A DNA stretch of 64,000 bases from Prescottella subtropica (GTDB lineage: Bacteria; Actinomycetota; Actinomycetes; Mycobacteriales; Mycobacteriaceae): the NCBI RefSeq assembly GCF_005434945.1, contig NZ_SKCH01000019.1, positions 1 to 64,000 of the forward strand, written 5' to 3'. The notes under the pieces were generated by a model that was given only the letters and a program-made list of their open reading frames with translations, ran no database searches and was not told where the DNA came from. Below, one piece after another: positions 33,440 to 41,380 of this stretch. A program made the position numbers and the translations under genes. Position 1 is the stretch's first letter; each line of letters starts with the position of its first letter.

Positions 33440-34750
33440 TCAGCGGGCGTCAAAACGGTCGGGATCGCTCGCCGGACGGTCCGGAAGGGTGATCACCCGC
33501 AGTGCGCCGCGCAGCGACTCGTGGGTCCGGGCCCACGCCCGGGCCTCGGCCTCGCACGCGGCGGCCACCTCGTCGTCGCCGTCGTGGAGGGCGTCGTCCG
33601 CGAACCGGTTCCAGACGGTTTCCTGCCCCGTCGCGAGCCGCAGATAGTCGAGGACCGCATCGCGGTCGTACGCGCACACCGCGGCGACCTCGTGCGGATC
33701 GAGCGCACCCGCACCGTCGGGGTCGAGGTGTAACAGTGTCGACAGGGGCTGCGGCAGATCGACGTCGGCGATCGGACGGTCGTCGGAGATGGTGTCGTCG
33801 GAATCACAGACCGGGCCGTCGATGTACAGGGTGCCGCCGAACCGGGCGGCGAAGTCGACGTCGATCCTGGGTGCCAGGAGCCGCAACTGGTCGAGGGCGT
33901 CGACGAGGTGCCGGGGCACGAACGGGCTGCCGAAGATGTCGATGGACGCGCTGAGTCGATCCTCGTCGAGCGTGAACCGCATACCCGGCCACCGTTTGGT
34001 GAGATCGCATGCGTTCTCGGCGGCACGGGTGCGGCCCGCGATCCCCAACAGCAGCGGCATCCACAGCCGCACCAGCGGCTTGTCCGGATGCACGATGATG
34101 AACACCCGCTGGTCGCCGAGACGCAGTGCGACGTCCCCGTCGTCGTCCCGATCGGGCATGTGCCCGATCGCCTGTTCGACGGTGCGGGCCACCAGGTCGC
34201 GCAGTTCGTGCGGGTCGCGGGCGTCGAACGCGGCCCGCTCGTCGAGACCCGATGCCGCTGCAGGCTCCGGTTCGGGTGCCGCGTCGACCAGGATCGTGTC
34301 GGCGAGGGTGCCGCTGATCTCGGTGCGCAGGAACGCCGGATGCGGCACACTCCAGACCTCCCGCAGCGTGGTGACCGTCATGGCCGCGACCCGGTCGGCG
34401 TCCCACTGCTTCCGGTCGACGAAGAACGCGGGGGAGCCGCCGTCGGGATCACCGTCGGGCCGGCGGGTCGGGCGTTCCCACCCGAGGTCGCACAACCGGT
34501 TCTCGGCGGCCGCGGTGAGCACGTACCGCGGTGCGAGATACGGGTTCGACGACACCTCGGCGCGCACGTACTCGTCGTCCCACACCAGGAACTGGATCCA
34601 CGGCGCGAACCCGTCGACGGTGGACTCGTCGGCCCAGTCCAGAACCAGGGTGTCGTCGGTGCTCATCCCGGACAGATGGTCGGCGAGCCGGTCCCGGAAG
34701 GTGCCCCACGCACTGTCGACGGATGCATCGAATTCTGCAGTCTCGAACAT
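33440..34750 (-). CDS. TY-Chap/YbjN-like peptide-binding chaperone, paralogue B
   Basis: A 436-residue homologue of the proteins at 120-1211 and 62232-62813. The N-terminal domain (about 1-150) has AWGTFRDRLADHL and WSVPHPAFL in the same order as paralogue A. The middle domain (about 180-320) has DDDGDV, LWMPLLLGIAGRTRAAE, RWPGMRF, SPFVPRHL and DFAARFGG. A C-terminal extension of about 110 residues (DLPQPLSTLLHLD to the end) is all-helical in appearance and unique to this copy. GAGGAGGGG gives a strong ribosome-binding site for the ATG at 34750. Cytosolic; the client is unknown. It is the longest of the three. Confidence 0.62.
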   Translation of the reverse strand: MFETAEFDASVDSAWGTFRDRLADHLSGMSTDDTLVLDWADESTVDGFAPWIQFLVWDDEYVRAEVSSNPYLAPRYVLTAAAENRLCDLGWERPTRRPDGDPDGGSPAFFVDRKQWDADRVAAMTVTTLREVWSVPHPAFLRTEISGTLADTILVDAAPEPEPAAASGLDERAAFDARDPHELRDLVARTVEQAIGHMPDRDDDGDVALRLGDQRVFIIVHPDKPLVRLWMPLLLGIAGRTRAAENACDLTKRWPGMRFTLDEDRLSASIDIFGSPFVPRHLVDALDQLRLLAPRIDVDFAARFGGTLYIDGPVCDSDDTISDDRPIADVDLPQPLSTLLHLDPDGAGALDPHEVAAVCAYDRDAVLDYLRLATGQETVWNRFADDALHDGDDEVAAACEAEARAWARTHESLRGALRVITLPDRPASDPDRFDAR

Positions 34751-34905
34751 CGTTTCCCCTCCTCGTCCCGACGTCGCGATCAACGTAACCCGACGGTCCG
34801 ACAAGTGCCGTGACGCCGGGCCGGAGCGCCGCCGGCGCATTCGACATCGTCACGAAGCGGAGAGTGGATGTGTGACCGTCATCGAGATCGTCCGGTTCGC
34901 CTGAC

Positions 34906-34958
34906 CAGCTGAAGGGACCCTTCGTGCGCTGTGAGCGAACGAAGGGTCCCTTCAGCTG
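34906..34958. terminator. Long hairpin with self-palindromic arms
   Basis: Arms of 20 bases (34906-34925 and 34939-34958) are perfect inverted repeats around a 13-base loop that itself can pair further (CGCT with AGCG). Each arm contains GAAGGGACCCTTC, which is palindromic around its central base. It lies between the end of the FadR-type regulator gene (34982) and the start of TY-Chap paralogue B (34750), where it can end the lldP-fadR transcript. Confidence 0.75.
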
Positions 34959-34981
34959 CTTGGCCCGGGGACAGGCGGACG

Positions 34982-35713
34982 TCAGTTCCCGCGGACGCCC
35001 TCGTAGTACCCGCGGATGTGGTCGACGATCCGCTGTCGGGCGAGTCCGGTGTCGTGGTGGGTGACGGCGTCGACGAGGCCGCGGTGTTCGTGACGCAGGC
35101 GGGTGCAGGTGTGCGGCCAGGCGACGGCGTCGACGCCGTCGATGACGTACGACTCGATGGAGGCGCGCAGGCCGGCCATCATGGCGGCGATGACCTGGTT
35201 GCCGGCGGCGTCGGCCATGGCGACGTGGAATTGGGCGTCGAGGACGAGGAATTCGTCGGCGGTGAGGGTGGGCTCGTCCATGGAGTCGAGGAGTTCGACG
35301 GCGGCGGCGAGGTCGGGGGCCGGGAGTGCGGCGAGGGTCCGCATGACCTCGGTTTCGAGGACGAGTCGGGTCTGGACGACGTCGGTGACGGGGAAGCCCT
35401 GGGCGGCGACCTGCATGCGCATGAGCATGGTCATGCCGCCGGTGGGGCGGGAGACGATCATGGCGCCGGCGGTGGGGCCGGAGCCGGTCTGGGTCTTGAG
35501 GAGGCCGAGGGCTTCCATGACCCGTAGGGCCTCCCGGACGGACGACCGTCCGACGCCGAGGTCGGCGGCGAGGGTGCGTTCGCCCGGGAGGCGCTGTCCG
35601 GGGAGCAGGTTCCCGGCGACCATCATCTCCTCGACGCTGCTGAGCACGTGTTCCCATGCGCGTGGGAGCGGTGCGGTCGACAGGTCGGGGGACGGGGTCG
35701 GGGTAGTGGGCAT
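34982..35713 (-). CDS. FadR/GntR family regulator of lactate genes (LldR-like)
   Basis: A 243-residue repressor. The GntR winged helix is at about 15-90 (LLPGQRLPGERTLAADLGVG then RSSVREALRVMEALGLL), followed by an FCD ligand domain with the metal-binding residues spread over DAQFHVAMADAAGN, VDAV and RLRHEHRGLVDAV. FadR-type proteins with FCD domains sense small acids; next to an L-lactate permease and lutABC the ligand is most likely lactate. It follows lldP by 35 bases on the same strand, so the permease and regulator are probably one unit. Operators TGTGGTC-N-GACCACA in the divergent region fit the TGGTNNNACCA core of this family. Confidence 0.88.
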   Translation of the reverse strand: MPTTPTPSPDLSTAPLPRAWEHVLSSVEEMMVAGNLLPGQRLPGERTLAADLGVGRSSVREALRVMEALGLLKTQTGSGPTAGAMIVSRPTGGMTMLMRMQVAAQGFPVTDVVQTRLVLETEVMRTLAALPAPDLAAAVELLDSMDEPTLTADEFLVLDAQFHVAMADAAGNQVIAAMMAGLRASIESYVIDGVDAVAWPHTCTRLRHEHRGLVDAVTHHDTGLARQRIVDHIRGYYEGVRGN

Positions 35714-35748
35714 GAGACGTCAGCCTAGGTGGTTCGTCCGGTTCACTG

Positions 35749-37416
35749 TCACGGCAGCATCCAGCCGAGGATCGGCGTGGACTGCAGGTAGACCAGGGTG
35801 CACAGGATCAGCAGCATGCCGAGGCTGTAGCCGATGACCTTGCGTAGCAGGATCGGTTCGCTGCCGGGCTGTCCGACGGCGGTCGCGGCGATGGTCAGGT
35901 TCTGCGGGCTGACGAGTTTGCCGACGACGCCACCGGAGGTGTTGGCGGCGACCAGCAGGGTCGGGTCGATGCCGGCGCCCTGGGCGGCGGTCTGCTGCAG
36001 CTTCGCGAACAGGGCGTTCGCGGAGGTGTCGGAGCCGGTGACGGCGGTGCCGAGCCAGCCGAGGATGGGGGAGAAGAACGCGAAGATCGCGCCGGTCCCG
36101 GCGAGCCAGGTGCCGATGGAGACGGTCTGCCCGGACTGGTTCATCACGTAGCTCAGGCCGAGGACGGTCGCGACGGTCGCGATCGCCAACCGCATCTTGA
36201 CGACGGTGACGCCGAACGTGACGACGGCGTCGCGGGCGGTGATGGGGAAGCGGCCGCCGGACGTCCAGACGCCGTAGACGATCGTGACGATGACACCGCA
36301 GATCAGCAGCAGGGTGCCGGGGTTCGACAGCCACGAGAACGAGTAGACGGCGCTGGATGCCGGGTCGCCGCTACCGGTGAGCAGGTTGCCGTACAGGCCG
36401 GGCCATTCGATGCGGCGGTCGGTGCCGGACAGCCACTTCGGGATGTCGACGCCGAGGGTCCACAGCTTGGCGATGCCGAACACGACGACGACCAGCAGGT
36501 ACGGGAACAGAGCCAGGAACACCCGTGAACCGGGCAGCGGTTCGGGTTCGACGTGGGAGCGCTGGTCGTCGGGGGTGGCGGGCGCCCAGAAGCGCAGCAT
36601 GATCACGGCGGCGGCGAGGCCGGCGAGGGAGGCGACGACGTCGGTGAGCTCGTACGAGAAGTGCGCCGAGCACCAGAACTGGGCGATCGCGAACACGACA
36701 CCGGTGACGAGAGCGATGGGCCAGACCTGTTTGAAGCCGCGCCGGCCGTCGACGAGGAACAGCAGCAGCAGCGGCACGAACAGTGCGAGCACCGGGGTCT
36801 GGCGGCCGATGACGGCGGCGATGTCGGTGGCCGGGATGCCGGTGAGGTTGCCGGCGGTGGTGATCGGAATGGCCATGGCACCGAACGCGACCGGCGCGGT
36901 GTTGGCGACCAGGACGGTGACGGCGGCGCGGATCGGGGGCATGCCGATCGCGATGAGCATCGCGCCGGTGATTGCGACGGGGGCACCGAATCCGGCGAGG
37001 GCCTCGAGCATGCCGCCGAAGCAGAACGCGATGAGCATCGCCTGGACGCGCATGTCGCCGCGGCCGACGGAACTGAACACCCGTCGTAGGTCCTCGAATC
37101 GTCCGCTGACGACGGTCAGTTCGTAGAACCAGATCGCGGTGACGACGATCCACATCACCGGGAACAGGCCGAAGGCGATGCCCTGTAGTGCGGACAGTCC
37201 GGTCAGCGACACCGGCATGGCGAACCCGACGATCGCGACGGCGATCGCGACGGCGAGGGCGCCGAGCCCGGCGTACCAGGCCTTGAGCTTGACGCCGGCC
37301 AGCAGCACGAAGAACGTGACGAGCGGGGCCAGCGCGACGAGCGCCGTGACGGTGAGGTTGCCGCCGATGGCGTCTGTCGCGGGGGTGAAGGTCACCGCGA
37401 GGGTCTCGGTTTCCAC
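35749..37416 (-). CDS. lldP: L-lactate permease
   Basis: A 555-residue polytopic membrane protein of the LldP/LctP family with about 13 hydrophobic segments. Family blocks include GLFPVMWIVVTAIWFYELTV, EALAGFGAPVAITGAML, NTAPVAFGAMAIPI and the late TGSDTSANALFAKLQ and VAANTSGGVVGKLVSPQNL. It imports L-lactate and related 2-hydroxy acids with protons. GTG at 37416 is used because AGGAG lies 8 bases upstream. It is divergent from lutABC and shares with it the operator region, so uptake and oxidation are switched on together. Confidence 0.94.
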   Translation of the reverse strand: METETLAVTFTPATDAIGGNLTVTALVALAPLVTFFVLLAGVKLKAWYAGLGALAVAIAVAIVGFAMPVSLTGLSALQGIAFGLFPVMWIVVTAIWFYELTVVSGRFEDLRRVFSSVGRGDMRVQAMLIAFCFGGMLEALAGFGAPVAITGAMLIAIGMPPIRAAVTVLVANTAPVAFGAMAIPITTAGNLTGIPATDIAAVIGRQTPVLALFVPLLLLFLVDGRRGFKQVWPIALVTGVVFAIAQFWCSAHFSYELTDVVASLAGLAAAVIMLRFWAPATPDDQRSHVEPEPLPGSRVFLALFPYLLVVVVFGIAKLWTLGVDIPKWLSGTDRRIEWPGLYGNLLTGSGDPASSAVYSFSWLSNPGTLLLICGVIVTIVYGVWTSGGRFPITARDAVVTFGVTVVKMRLAIATVATVLGLSYVMNQSGQTVSIGTWLAGTGAIFAFFSPILGWLGTAVTGSDTSANALFAKLQQTAAQGAGIDPTLLVAANTSGGVVGKLVSPQNLTIAATAVGQPGSEPILLRKVIGYSLGMLLILCTLVYLQSTPILGWMLP

Positions 37417-37468
37417 ATGTAACTCCTGGTTTCGCGCCGGGGGTGGGGCGGTGCGGAACGGGCCGCAC

Positions 37469-37483
37469 TGTGGTCAGACCACA
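37469..37483. promoter_or_regulatory. FadR-type operator 1 (lldP side)
   Basis: TGTGGTCAGACCACA, a perfect odd palindrome around the central A, part of a 17-base CTGTGGTC-N-GACCACAG, lies 53 bases before the lldP start. It has the TGGTNNNACCA core known for LldR/FadR-type regulators. The same sequence, with T in the centre, recurs at 37580-37594. Confidence 0.85.
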
Positions 37484-37579
37484 GGACCGTACACCATGAC
37501 TCCGATCACAATCGAGGTCTGCACAAAAGTCGGTGCGAAACCGTTCGATTCTTGCGTCGGCGCGCTGACCATGCGTTAC

Positions 37580-37594
37580 TGTGGTCTGACCACA
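37580..37594. promoter_or_regulatory. FadR-type operator 2 (lutA side)
   Basis: TGTGGTCTGACCACA lies 26 bases before the lutA start and matches operator 1 but for the centre base. Centre-to-centre distance is 111 bases, about ten helical turns, compatible with looping. A possible lutA promoter (TTGCGT at 37552 and TTACTG at 37576, 18 apart) would be partly covered by it. Confidence 0.82.
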
Positions 37595-37619
37595 CTGCCG
37601 ACCCCCCCCGGAGATCCGC

Positions 37620-38387
37620 ATGCGAATCGCGCTGTTCGCGACGTGCATGGGGGACACGATGTTCCCGAATGCCGTCAAGTCCACCGCACTGTTGCTCACC
37701 CGACTCGGGCACGATGTCGTCTTCCCTCCGGGGCAGACGTGCTGCGGCCAGATGCACGTCAACACCGGCTACCAGCCCGACGCGCTGCCGCTGGTCGAGA
37801 ACTACGCCGACACGTTCGGTGACGGGGCGATCGATGCCGTCGTCGCACCGTCCGGGTCGTGTGTCGGGTCGGTGCGGCACCAGCACGAGATCGTCGCGTC
37901 CCGCTACGGGTCGGCGTCGCTGTGCGGGCAGGTCGAGACCGTCGCGGCCAAGACGTACGAGCTGTCGGAACTGCTCGTCGACGTGCTCGGCGTGACCGAT
38001 GTCGGCGCGTACTTCCCGCACCGCGTCACCTACCACCCGACGTGCCATTCGCTGCGCATGCTGCGGGTCGGCGACAAGCCGCTGCAACTGCTGCGCGCGG
38101 TCCGCGACATCGATCTGGTCGAGCTGCCCGATGCCGACTCGTGCTGCGGGTTCGGCGGCACGTTCGCGCTCAAGAACGCGGAGACGTCGACGGCGATGCT
38201 GGCCGACAAGATCCGCAACGTCGCCGCGACCGGCGCCGAATCCCTGTGCGCCAGTGACTCGTCCTGCCTGATGCACATCGGCGGCGGCATGTCCCGGCTG
38301 AAGACGGGCACCCGCACGATCCACCTGGCGGAGATCCTGGCGTCGACGGAACAGAGCATCGAGCAGAACGTGGAGGTGACCGCATGA
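37620..38387 (+). CDS. lutA: Lactate utilisation protein A (LutA)
   Basis: A 255-residue iron-sulfur protein of the LutA/YkgE family, one subunit of the LutABC lactate dehydrogenase complex that oxidises L-lactate to pyruvate. Two cysteine-rich CCG blocks are visible: GQTCCGQMHVNTGY (about 39-52) and ADSCCGFGGTFAL (about 175-187), each with upstream cysteines (ATCMGD and YHPTCHSL) that together make the heterodisulfide-reductase-like cluster site. Soluble, peripheral to the electron chain. It starts 26 bases after operator 2 and overlaps lutB by 4 bases (ATGA). Confidence 0.94.
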   Translation: MRIALFATCMGDTMFPNAVKSTALLLTRLGHDVVFPPGQTCCGQMHVNTGYQPDALPLVENYADTFGDGAIDAVVAPSGSCVGSVRHQHEIVASRYGSASLCGQVETVAAKTYELSELLVDVLGVTDVGAYFPHRVTYHPTCHSLRMLRVGDKPLQLLRAVRDIDLVELPDADSCCGFGGTFALKNAETSTAMLADKIRNVAATGAESLCASDSSCLMHIGGGMSRLKTGTRTIHLAEILASTEQSIEQNVEVTA

Positions 38388-39898
38388 CCGCGGTGGGTCT
38401 GGGACTGCCGGCGATGCCGCCGCGCGCCCCGCAGGGGGTCGGCTTCCTCCGCGGCACCGAGACGTTCCCGAAGGCCGCGCACCACGAGCTCGCGAACGGG
38501 CAGCTGCGCCGCAACATCGGCAAGGCCACCGGAACGATCCGCGCCAAGCGGATCGCGGTCACCGAGGAACTGCCGGACTGGGAGGCGCTGCGCGACGCCG
38601 GTGCCGCGATCAAGACCGATGTGATGGGCCGGCTGCCGGAACTGCTCGAACAGCTCGAGGCGGCCGTCACCGCGCGCGGCGGTGTCGTGCACTGGGCGGC
38701 CGACGCGAACGAGGCCAACGCGATCGTCACCGAGCTGGTCAAGGCCACCGGCTCCGACGAGGTCATCAAGGTCAAGTCGATGGCCACGCAGGAGATCGAG
38801 CTCAACGAGCATCTCGAGGCGAACGGCATCCACGCCTACGAGACGGATCTGGCGGAGCTGATCGTGCAGCTCGGCCACGACAAGCCGTCGCACATCCTGG
38901 TGCCGGCGATCCACCGCAACCGGGCGGAGATCCGGGAGATCTTCCTGCGAGAGATGACGGACGTCGACCCGAAGCTCGACGACGATCCCGCGCATCTCGC
39001 GGGGGCGGCCCGGAAGTTCCTGCGCCACAAGTTCATGACCGTGCCGGTCGCGATCTCGGGCGCCAACTTCGGTATCGCCGAGACCGGCACCCTCGGCGTC
39101 GTCGAATCCGAGGGCAACGGCCGCATGTGCCTGACGATGCCGAAGACGCTCATCACCGTGATGGGCATCGAGAAGGTCGTTCCCGGCTACCGCGACCTCG
39201 AGGTGTTCCTGCAGCTGCTGCCGCGCTCGTCGACCGGTGAGCGGATGAACCCGTACACGTCGATGTGGACCGGGGTCACCGACGGCGACGGCCCGCAGGA
39301 GTTCCATCTGGTGCTGCTCGACAACGGCCGCACCGCAGCCCTCGCCGACAGTGTGGGACGGCAGGCGCTCAATTGCATCCGCTGCTCGGCGTGCCTGAAC
39401 GTGTGCCCCGTCTACGAGCGCACCGGCGGCCACGCCTACGGGTCCACCTATCCGGGTCCGATCGGTGCGGTCCTCACCCCGCAGCTCGCCGGCATGGACG
39501 CCGAGAACGATCCGAACGCGACGCTGCCGTTCGCGTCGAGCCTGTGCGGCGCGTGTTTCGACGCGTGCCCCGTCAAGATCGACATTCCGTCGCTGCTGGT
39601 GGAGTTGCGGCACCAGAAGGTGGAGAAGTCCGGCATGTCGGCGGAGAAGCTGGCGATGAAGGCGGCGTCGATCGCGATGTCGTCCGCCAAGCGGTTCACG
39701 TTGGCGCAGAAGGCCGCCGGGCTCGGACGCCTCGTCGCCGGCAAGAAGGGCGTCATCTCGACGCTGCCGGCACCGCTGAACGGGTGGACCGAGGCCCGCG
39801 ACATTCCGGCGCCGCCGAAGCAGACGTTCCGCCAGTGGTGGGATTCCGACGAGGGCCGGGACGCGATCGCCGACGCACGAAAGGACGCACCGAAGTGA
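38384..39898 (+). CDS. lutB: Lactate utilisation protein B (LutB)
   Basis: A 504-residue subunit of LutABC. The N-terminal LUD domain (about 60-300) contains KVKSMATQEIELNEHLEANG and SGANFGIAETGTLG. Two 4Fe-4S motifs follow: CIRCSACLNVCPVYERTGG (about 331-349) and LCGACFDACPVKI (about 387-399), so it can pass electrons from lactate oxidation onward. A basic C-terminal helical part ends the protein. ATGA overlap with lutA and GTGA overlap with lutC make the three genes a coupled unit. Confidence 0.95.
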   Translation: MTAVGLGLPAMPPRAPQGVGFLRGTETFPKAAHHELANGQLRRNIGKATGTIRAKRIAVTEELPDWEALRDAGAAIKTDVMGRLPELLEQLEAAVTARGGVVHWAADANEANAIVTELVKATGSDEVIKVKSMATQEIELNEHLEANGIHAYETDLAELIVQLGHDKPSHILVPAIHRNRAEIREIFLREMTDVDPKLDDDPAHLAGAARKFLRHKFMTVPVAISGANFGIAETGTLGVVESEGNGRMCLTMPKTLITVMGIEKVVPGYRDLEVFLQLLPRSSTGERMNPYTSMWTGVTDGDGPQEFHLVLLDNGRTAALADSVGRQALNCIRCSACLNVCPVYERTGGHAYGSTYPGPIGAVLTPQLAGMDAENDPNATLPFASSLCGACFDACPVKIDIPSLLVELRHQKVEKSGMSAEKLAMKAASIAMSSAKRFTLAQKAAGLGRLVAGKKGVISTLPAPLNGWTEARDIPAPPKQTFRQWWDSDEGRDAIADARKDAPK

Positions 39899-40518
39899 GT
39901 TCACGAGACGTGATCCTGGGCCGCATCCGGGATGCGCTGACGATCGCTCCGCCTGTCGCGCAGGACATTCCGCGCGAGTACCGGACCGGACGCGCCCTGC
40001 CCGACGCCGAACGCGTCGAGCTGCTGATCGACCGTCTGGTCGACTACAAGGCCGTCGTGCACCGCAGCGGCGCCGCCGAGGTACCCGCGGTGCTCGCGAA
40101 GGTCCTCGGTGATCTCGGGGCGCAGCGGGTGGGTGTGCCTGCGGGACTGGACGCGTCGTGGCTGACGCAGTTCGACGGCGAGACCGTCGTCGATGCCGCG
40201 GACGTGCCGGCCCCGGACCTGTCCGGACTCGACGGTGTGGTCACCGCGTCCGCCGTGTCGTGCGCGGAGACCGGCACCATCTTCCTCGACGGCAGCCCCG
40301 ACCAGGGCCGCCGCGCGCTGACCCTGGTCCCGGACCTGCACGTGTGCGTCGTGACCGTCGACAGCATCGAGGTCGGTGTCCCCGAGGCGCTGGCCCGACT
40401 CGTCCCGGAACGGCCCACCACCATGATCAGTGGACCGTCCGCGACCTCCGACATCGAACTCGAACGCGTCGAAGGCGTCCACGGGCCGCGGAACCTGCAC
40501 GTGGTGATCGTGGGCTGA
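39895..40518 (+). CDS. lutC: Lactate utilisation protein C (LutC)
   Basis: A 207-residue single LUD-domain protein, third subunit of LutABC. It starts at a GTG inside the lutB stop (GTGA). The core shows ASAVSCAETGTIFLDGSPDQ then GRRALTLVPDLHVCVV and the end GPSATSDIELERVEGVHGPR, the wording of the YkgG/LutC family. It has no Fe-S cysteines. Soluble; forms a complex with LutA and LutB. A stem-loop directly after the stop probably ends the operon. Confidence 0.93.
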   Translation: MSSRDVILGRIRDALTIAPPVAQDIPREYRTGRALPDAERVELLIDRLVDYKAVVHRSGAAEVPAVLAKVLGDLGAQRVGVPAGLDASWLTQFDGETVVDAADVPAPDLSGLDGVVTASAVSCAETGTIFLDGSPDQGRRALTLVPDLHVCVVTVDSIEVGVPEALARLVPERPTTMISGPSATSDIELERVEGVHGPRNLHVVIVG

Positions 40519-40534
40519 ACCGGCCCGCGTCGTC

Positions 40535-40564
40535 CCGGCCCCGGAGCGTGAACTCCGGGGCCGG
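40535..40564 (+). terminator. Intrinsic terminator of lutABC
   Basis: A perfect 12-base stem CCGGCCCCGGAG / CTCCGGGGCCGG with a six-base loop, starting 17 bases after the lutC stop and followed by AACGTTTT on the plus strand, has the form of a weak-tract intrinsic terminator. Confidence 0.82.
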
Positions 40565-40602
40565 AACGTTTTGTACACGACCTCAGGGTCTGTGCAAATA
40601 TC

Positions 40603-40908
40603 TCAGGCGATCTGGATGCGATCGTCGCCGAGTTCGACCTCGACGCGCAGGGATCCGCCGACCGCCTCGACGTAGCGTCGCAGGGTGTCGAGTCGAATGC
40701 GGTTCAAGTCGCCGCGTTCGATGTCCGAGACCCGGTTCTGCCGGACACCGAGACGGTCTGCGACCTGGGTTTGCGTCAGATCGAGGGATTCCCGCAGTTC
40801 CTGCAGTCGGTAGGCGCGTACCTGGTCGAGCATCCGGGCCTTGTGCGCGTCGACGTTGCTCTGGTCGACCGGACGCTTGGCCAGCATCTCGTTGAGATTC
40901 GTTGCCAT
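40603..40908 (-). CDS. Xre-type antitoxin (HigA-like)
   Basis: A 101-residue protein with a helix-turn-helix at about 42-75: LRESLDLTQTQVADRLGV then RQNRVSDIERG, followed by the wing-like LRRYVEAVGGSLRVEVELGD typical of antitoxins of HigB/RelE-type toxins. It is encoded 5 bases after the toxin gene, the toxin-first order of HigBA systems. It should bind the toxin and repress the operon at the inverted repeat upstream of it. ATG at 40908 chosen by length of family; GGGAAGTGACGGCA upstream offers a weak ribosome-binding site. Third-position GC is lower than in neighbouring genes. Confidence 0.87.
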   Translation of the reverse strand: MATNLNEMLAKRPVDQSNVDAHKARMLDQVRAYRLQELRESLDLTQTQVADRLGVRQNRVSDIERGDLNRIRLDTLRRYVEAVGGSLRVEVELGDDRIQIA

Positions 40909-40913
40909 TGCCG

Positions 40914-41267
40914 TCACTTCCCTTCCATGCGTTGCAGGTGCTGATCGAACAGATCGTCGGCGATAGGAATGTTCGTTTTGTACCACTTTTGCCACTTTCC
41001 GGCCTTGTCGCCGGCGACGAGCATGATCGCTTGACGTTCCGGGTCGAACGCGAACAGCGCACGCAGTTCGGTGCGGCCACTCGACCCTGGTCGCAGTTCC
41101 TTCATGTTCTTGTGCCGTGATGCTTTCACGGTGTCGACCAGAGGGCGGCCCAGGTGCGGCCCCCGCTCGGCGAGTAGCTGTAATGCGGCGATGACCTGTT
41201 CGTAGGAGTCTTGGTCGAGTTCATCGAGCCATGTCTCGATCAGTTCGACGTCGACGTCCCAATTCAT
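40914..41267 (-). CDS. RelE/HigB family toxin
   Basis: A 117-residue Gp49/HigB-like toxin. Family marks: YEQVIAALQLLAERGPHLGR then PLVDTVKASRHKNMKELR (about 22-60), RTELRALFAFDPERQAIMLV (about 65-85) and GDKAGKWQKWYKTNIPIADD (about 86-105). Such toxins cleave mRNA on the ribosome. The pair is toxin first, antitoxin second. The start is ATG 41267 or the adjacent GTG 41270; a 7-base inverted repeat with six-base spacer lies just upstream (41280-41299) and is the probable operator. Confidence 0.88.
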   Translation of the reverse strand: MNWDVDVELIETWLDELDQDSYEQVIAALQLLAERGPHLGRPLVDTVKASRHKNMKELRPGSSGRTELRALFAFDPERQAIMLVAGDKAGKWQKWYKTNIPIADDLFDQHLQRMEGK

Positions 41268-41279
41268 CACACTGACATG

Positions 41280-41299
41280 ATATCACCCTAGTGTGATAT
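41280..41299. promoter_or_regulatory. Inverted repeat before the HigBA-type operon
   Basis: ATATCAC at 41280-41286 and GTGATAT at 41293-41299 form a perfect inverted repeat with a 6-base spacer, 13 bases upstream of the toxin start. It is AT-rich and includes a possible -10 region for the minus strand. Likely operator of the antitoxin. Confidence 0.6.
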
Positions 41300-41311
41300 T
41301 TATGATCTGCC

Positions 41312-41380
41312 GGACTGCCCCCAGCCCGGTGACCATGTCCGACCTGCAGCTTCTTGGTCAGAGTGTCTGGACTGCCCCCA
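41312..41380. repeat. 12-base direct repeat near the HigBA-type operon
   Basis: GGACTGCCCCCA occurs at 41312-41323 and again at 41369-41380. The second copy is the very end of the acyl-CoA ligase gene, so the first looks like a partial duplication of that gene end beside the toxin-antitoxin operon. It may be a trace of insertion or slippage; twelve bases allow no firm conclusion. Confidence 0.35.

Noticed and set aside
34872-34904. Ten-codon frame (TVIEIVRFA) just before the long hairpin
   Set aside because: Too short, no clear ribosome-binding site and no downstream gene on the same strand to serve as a leader peptide.
40903-41280. Genomic island around the HigBA-type pair
   Set aside because: Apart from a 12-base direct repeat there is no integrase, tRNA end or long flanking repeat, so only a small insertion can be suggested.
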